Assembly: GCA_023101885.1 (NCBI GenBank)
Contig: JALPQD010000138.1
Coordinates: 984,542-1,048,541, forward strand
Reading direction: 5' to 3'
DNA from: Typhlomys cinereus
Lineage: Eukaryota; Chordata; Mammalia; Rodentia; Platacanthomyidae
Length of the DNA: 64,000 nt
A program made the translations under genes and the position numbers. Positions 58,923 through 64,000 of this stretch are shown one piece after another; position 1 is the stretch's first letter; each line of letters starts with the position of its first letter. The notes under the pieces are model-generated. The model was given only the letters and a program-made list of their open reading frames with translations, did no database searches and was not told the origin of the DNA.

Positions 58923-59142
58923 ACCATGGCGAATTCAGGAACCACCATGGACCACCTCCACCTCCTCTACCTCCTCCTTGTTTACTCTGCCCCGGGATTC
59001 ACAGGCTCCGCCCTACCAGGACCAGAAACGCAGGCCGCCCCCGCTTCCGCCTGGCGTCTATACGTGGGGTCTAGGATCCGAACTCAGGACCTTCCACCTG
59101 CAAGGCAGAGGCTTAACCCCTGAGCCACCTCTCCAGCCCCAG
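58856..59142 (-). mobile_element. Young tRNA-headed SINE, minus orientation
   Basis: Near-exact flanking repeat gtgtgtatctctt/gtgtgtatttctt, A/T-rich tail, (GT)n at 58878-58919, then a body almost identical to 21401-21709 and the head at ctgagccacctctccagccc. Confidence 0.88.
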
Positions 59143-60240
59143 CGTGTGTATTTCTTTACAGAGTGTAACATGTTGCATAAATTCACTGAGAACATGCTGC
59201 TTGGAGTTACACTATAAGTATCCAGAAAGACTTGGCTTTGGCAGTAAATATTAGTGGAATGGACAGAGGTGGATGAAGGAAGACTTCCTTGAAAGAGAGA
59301 TGCAAAGGGGAACTGAGCATTCCTGATCCATGGGAGGAAGAAGAGGAGGAGAAAGGGAGGGAGGTGTGGGTGCAGGTGCATGGGGAGGCACAGTGCGAGG
59401 CCTTGAGGATGCTCTTTTCTATTAGCTTCGCTTCTCCCTTAGAGGATGATGACGAGCTGTTGGGGCAACAAAGCAAGGGATTAGCTTGTGGACACTGAAC
59501 GATTTTTTGGTAAAGTTGCTGAGAAGCAGCTGAAGGACTATTGGTAAGGGCTGACCATCTTATGTGGCCCTGTAGTTACCTGCTGCTATGAATCTATCTG
59601 GCTACATGGCTTTTTTTTTTTTTCAGCACCCAGTGAACCTCAGATGAATGAAGAGAGGGGCCCAAGTTTTCTGGGCCAGGAGGACAGAGAAGCAAGTGTG
59701 ATGTTTAGTGTGCAAGCGTGGGCAGATTGAAAATAAGCACAGAGCTGGAGCTGTGTGTGGCTAAAAGTTGGTCATGAGTGTATTAAGAAGCCTCAGAAAG
59801 GACAGAGTGCTCTATAAGGGAGTGGCCTGAGTGGGGCAGCCAGATGACAGGGGCCTTAGAGAGCATCAGAGAACCTGACCCTGTTCAAGTGGATGGCTTG
59901 GGTGACGGACAGGTCCGGGGTCAGAAAAGGGATGTTTAAATAGAGTGAAACAGAAGGCCACTGAAGACAGAGATCAGCATCAAGGATTTTTAACACCCCC
60001 CTCTCAGCCTCAGGTTCAGGGAACATCAAGGAAGAAGGGGTGGTAAGACTGTAAAAGCCTGAAGGCAGATGGAAGGTGCAGCCAGACACTATCTTCTGGA
60101 CATGACAGGGCTGCTGTATCTATGAATTAACTGCAGCTGTATACGTTTCCACAAAACTGCATAGGATTTGTCCCGTCACTGTTTCAAGACAGAAGGAGAG
60201 AGATCTCGAGAGGCCCCGTGCCTCCCTGAAGGGACTGATG
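59143..60240. other. Intergenic, no gene or clear repeat
   Basis: Unassigned sequence with an (AGG)n-rich patch near 59330-59365 and a T run at 59611-59623. Confidence 0.45.
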
Positions 60241-60249
60241 TGGGTTAAC

Positions 60250-60540
60250 ACAAATGGAGAGGGAAGACACTTTGCTCAGTGGCAGATCCGCTGCTTATGA
60301 CTCCTGTGCCAGCAAGTGCTCAGGCACGTGCCATCAAAGGCATCCCAGATGCAACTCAGTGGGCCATGCACGTGAAAAGACATGAAAATAGTAGGGAGAC
60401 TGGCGGGGAAGAAGAAGGGTTGTAACGGGGAGAGGAGGTGGGAAGGGATTGGTGATGAAGGTGTGAAGATATAATAAATTCACTGCATTCATGAATGAAA
60501 TACTAAAAGATTGTTTAAAACAGTTTTAAAAAACCAAGGG
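60250..60540 (+). mobile_element. Old LINE-1 3' UTR and tail
   Basis: tcagtgggccatgcacgtga, then catgaaaatagtagggagac, gaagggttgtaacggggaga and gatataataaattcactgca match the order seen at 31990-32165, so these are two copies of the same L1 3' end. Confidence 0.6.
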
Positions 60541-61248
60541 CTTTTGTGTTGGAGGTGTTGTTCACATAAAGAACAGAAGTCACCCAAGCCAAGAATTAAA
60601 GTCAAGGTTATTGCCATAAAGGGCACAGAATATATACACAGCAGTGAGACATTGGGAGACATGATGGCATGAACTTCCCCTTATTGGGGAGTGGCTATCA
60701 GAGCAAGAGACACATGGTCCCTGCTCCCAGATGCTAGGGTATCCGAGATACAGACTAAGCAGCTGTTGCTAGGCAGCAGCATCTCCAGGGGAGGACCAGG
60801 GAGGAGGAAGGGAGGTGTAGATGCTCAGAGATGGACATGTAAAAGCAGAATCCCAGCTCCATGCAAAGAGTTGAGGAGGTAGGCGAGAATTGCAGCCTGA
60901 ACATCTTCTCTTCCTAGATGCATCTCTGCCATCATCATCCATCTTCAGAATCCATACCCCATTATTCCACAGCTGCATCTAACAGGGGAAATGGGCATCG
61001 CCACACCCTTCCTCTCATTAGTGTTATCTGAGAACAGACCAGACTTGTAGGGAAGTAGCAAAGAGAAATAAACTCCAAGGCAATGGTTTTTCATACCACC
61101 CACTCCACAAAGACTGACTTAGGATACAGGTGCATGCTGGCTGGCTGTCATAATACTGAACTTTGTTTTTTTTTGTTTTTTTTTTTCAGAGAGAAAATGA
61201 AAACTTGCCAATTTATTATGTCATCTATAAAAACTTTTAAAGAGACCT

Positions 61249-63775
61249 ATTTCTTTTTTATTTTCACTCATACAAACTTAACAGGTACACCAGTCCCCTC
61301 CCTCCCTCCAACCTCCCACCGCCCTGTGCCCCCCTCCCCTCCCCCTTCCTCCCCATCCCCCAGTGCCTCCCCCTCCCATTCCCGGAGCATCCTTTAATGA
61401 GCATGCCAAACTCTCCTCTGGGTCCTTGCACCTCATCGGAGAGGAGGACCGAGTGGCATTTCCCAGAACCCTTTCCTGTGTTCCCCTTAAGCTTAGGAAC
61501 ACTACTGTGGCTGTCAATCCCTTGCCTCCAAGGATCCTAGTGCCTTTAGCAAATGCTAGACTTTTTGGGATCAATAGTGTGTTGGACATTGCGCAGGGCA
61601 TGCAAAGTCCAATTATGATTGCTTTGGCCCTAATTTGTGTGGAGTATTTTGCATATCATTGCTCCTCCCATCCTTGTGCTCTTACAATCTTACTGCCCCC
61701 TCTTTTGCAAATTTCCCTGAGCTTCTGGATGGGGAGAGATTAGGCTGGCTTAGTTCCAGTTGGTTGATATAGAGTCTCTGAAGTTCTGGATTATGGTTTG
61801 TTGAATTTTTCCCCAGTTTTGCTGCTCCTGCAATGCCCTTCACTCCATCCTGATGGGTATTGGATGTCACCCCTGGCCAAAGATAAAAAGCTGTTAAACT
61901 AGAGTCTTGTTATAAGAGTATATTCAAAGGTAGATGTAATAAAAGTAGGAAACCACAGTGAGGGAGGGGTCAATCACCCATTTGCAAAATGTTTACTTTT
62001 TATCTGCCAGACTATATGCCCTCCCCTTCTGGTGAGATCATACCCCATCAATTGTTTTTTTTTAATTTTTTTTTATTATTTCAGCTCATACAAACTTAAT
62101 AGGTACACCAGTTCCCTCCCTCCCTCCTCCTCCCCCCAAACCCCCTGCTCCCCCTTCCCTCCTCTCCCCCCTCCCTCCCCATTCCCCAGTGCCTCCCGCC
62201 CCAATTCCCAGAGAGTCCTTTCTTGTGCATGCCTGATTTTCCTCTGGGCCCTCCTCTCCGATGACGTACAAGGACCCAGTGGCCTTTCCCTAAACCCTTT
62301 CCCGTGTTCCCCTTAAGTATAGGAACACTGCTGTGGCTGCCAATCCCTTGCCTCCAAGAATCTTGGTACCTTAAGTAGATGCTAGACTTTGTGAGGTCAA
62401 TAGTGTGTTGGACATTGCGCAGGGCATGTAAAGTCCAATTATGATTGCTTCAGCCCTAACTTGTATGGAGTATCTTACATATCATTGCTCCTCCCATCCT
62501 TTTGCTCTTACACTCTTACCGCCCCCTCTTCCGCAAATCCCTGAGCTTCAGGATGGGAGAGATTAGTCTAGTTCTAGTGGTTGATATAGAGTCTCTGAAG
62601 TTCTGGATTGTGGTTTGTTGATTTTCTTTTGCAGTTTTGCTGCTCCTGCAATGCCCTTCACTCCATCCTGATGGGCATTGTATGTCACCCCCTGACCAGA
62701 GACAAAAAGCTGTTAAACTGGAGTCTTATTATAAGAGCACATTCAAAGGTAGATGTAATAAAAGTGGGAAACCACAGTGAGGGAGGGGTCTATCACCCAT
62801 TTGCAAAATGGTTACTTTTGCCCTCCTATATGCCCTCCTCTTCTGGTGAGATCATACCCCCTCAGTAGTAAATGATCAGGAATGAAAGTCTGTGAACTTA
62901 ATCAGATGTCTCATTACTTATTTGAGTCCTTGATGGAGGCCTATTTTCTCTGCTATAACATGGTCCCCTCTCTCCTTGTTTCTGGTGTGGCCCTCCTACC
63001 CCATCCCTCCTGTTCATAATCCTTGCAATTACTGTAGGTATTACAGAGATTTATCTTTGAGTGTCACTAGGTGATACCCCATCAGTTGTAAATGATTAGG
63101 AAGGAAAGTCTGTGAACTTAACCAGATGTCTCATTACTTACTTGCAGTCCTTGATGTTGGCCTATTTTCTCTGCTGTAACATGGTCCCCTCTCTCCTTGT
63201 TTCTGGTGTGGCCCTCCAACCCCATCCCTCCTGTTCATAATCCTTGAAATTACTGTAGGTATTACAGAGATTTATCCTTGAGTGTTTCTAAGTGGGTTTG
63301 GTACTAGGAGCCACCTATTAGGGAGTACATACGGTGCTTAATTTTCTGGGTCTGGGATACTTCACTCAATATAACTGTTTCTAATTCCATCCATTTCCCG
63401 GCAAATTCCATTAATTCGTCATTTTTGATGGCTGAGTAGTACTCCATTGTATAGATGTACCACATTTTCCTTATCCACTCGTCAACTGTTGGACATTTGG
63501 ATTGATTCCTTGACTTTGTTATTGTAAACAGTGCTGCTATGAACATGGTCGTGCTTGTGCTATCAAGGTGCATTTTTGCTGTATGGGGGGTTATTCCCAA
63601 AAGTGGAATAACAGAATCATATGGCATTTCAATTTTTATTTTCTTTAAGAATCTCCAGACGGCTCGCCAGAGTGCTTGTATGAGCCTGCATTCCCACCAG
63701 CAATGTAGGAGAGTTCCCTTCTCTCCACATCCTCTTCAGCATTTGGTGTTGTTTGTATTGATAACAGTGAACTTT
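61249..63775 (-). mobile_element. 5'-truncated LINE-1 with repeated 3' UTR
   Basis: The minus-strand frame at 63304-63627 is an L1 ORF2 C-terminal part (motifs TVDEWIRKMWYIYTMEYYSA and KWMELETVILSEV). 3' UTR-like sequence follows in two copies, 62056-62862 and 61249-62046, each with a T-rich start, a C-rich tract and the same order of landmarks. The element starts abruptly near 63775 and cannot be autonomous. Confidence 0.85.
62863..63290. repeat. Two tandem units of about 214 bp in the L1 3' UTR
   Basis: 62863-63076 and 63077-63290 share gtaaatgatcagga-type starts, gtctgtgaacttaa, ctgctataacatggtcccct and ttactgtaggtattacagag with only small differences. Confidence 0.88.
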
Positions 63776-63834
63776 GACCAGCAAACTTTCTAGAATGTTC
63801 TTTGATCAGGAGAATGCTTTTTTGAGTGTCGTTC

Positions 63835-64000
63835 AAAGTTCTTGCCCCAGGACCTTTGCATGTGTTATTTCCTCTGCCTGACAGCTGTACAGTTCGCATT
63901 CAGGTCTCTCTTCTTTCAGGATGTAGTCCCAAGGTCATCTTTTGAAAGAATCACTTTGACTCTTCTGTATAGAGTACTGAAACTCCTTGGCTCTTCATTC
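63835..64000 (+). repeat. Possible ancient L2 fragment
   Basis: ccaggacctttgcatgtgtt, then atttcctctgcctgacagct and gtctctcttctttcagg, resembles the 3' part of mammalian L2 elements. Diverged and cut by the window edge. Confidence 0.45.

Noticed and set aside
63304..63627. 107-codon minus-strand open frame with a protein-like sequence
   Set aside because: It is the C-terminal part of L1 ORF2, not a host gene. It lies in a 5'-truncated element.
48901..64000. Possible NCAM1 3' exons upstream of TTC12
   Set aside because: No immunoglobulin, fibronectin III or NCAM cytoplasmic sequence is seen. The gene is expected further right.

Overview
This is a mammalian, almost certainly rodent, genomic window. 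It has no bacterial-style gene density. It contains one spliced gene on the minus strand, surrounded by B1/B4/ID-like SINEs, a young tRNA-headed SINE family with CA-rich tails, LINE-1 fragments, MaLR-like LTR pieces and long (CA)n/(CT)n tracts. The young SINE family is not one I know from mouse or rat. A non-murid rodent such as a jerboa is a reasonable guess, but the sequence alone does not settle the species.

The gene is TTC12 (tetratricopeptide repeat domain 12), a cytoplasmic factor for axonemal dynein arm assembly. I could trace it completely: 21 coding exons between 47283 (ATG) and 513 (TGA). All 20 introns are GT-AG, and phases match at every junction. The summed CDS is 2115 nt, encoding 704 residues. 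Residues 1-107 are a charged N-terminal region, residues 108-212 carry about three TPRs, and the remainder is an armadillo-like helical region. A 5' UTR piece is joined to the ATG exon at 47284-47298. A poly(A) signal lies at 441-446, giving a 3' UTR of only about 70-90 nt.

Layout. 1-420: flank 3' of the gene. 421-48700: TTC12 with repeat-filled introns, the largest being 37685-47225 (9.5 kb). About 48230-48900: GC-rich promoter with a cluster of GC boxes, a CCAAT box and a perfect palindromic RFX X-box, as expected for a cilia gene. 48900-64000: intergenic DNA with no gene that I can support, holding SINEs, simple repeats, a 144-bp tandem duplication and, at 61250-63775, a 5'-truncated L1 with a repeated 3' UTR. 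In mammals the gene order is NCAM1-TTC12-ANKK1-DRD2, so NCAM1 should lie beyond the right edge and ANKK1 beyond the left. Neither is visible.

I found no previously undescribed multi-gene system. The most unusual structural signal is a roughly 100-bp patch at 30867-30965 inside an old L1. It looks assembled from two nearby templates, one inverted and one direct, which suggests template-switching repair.
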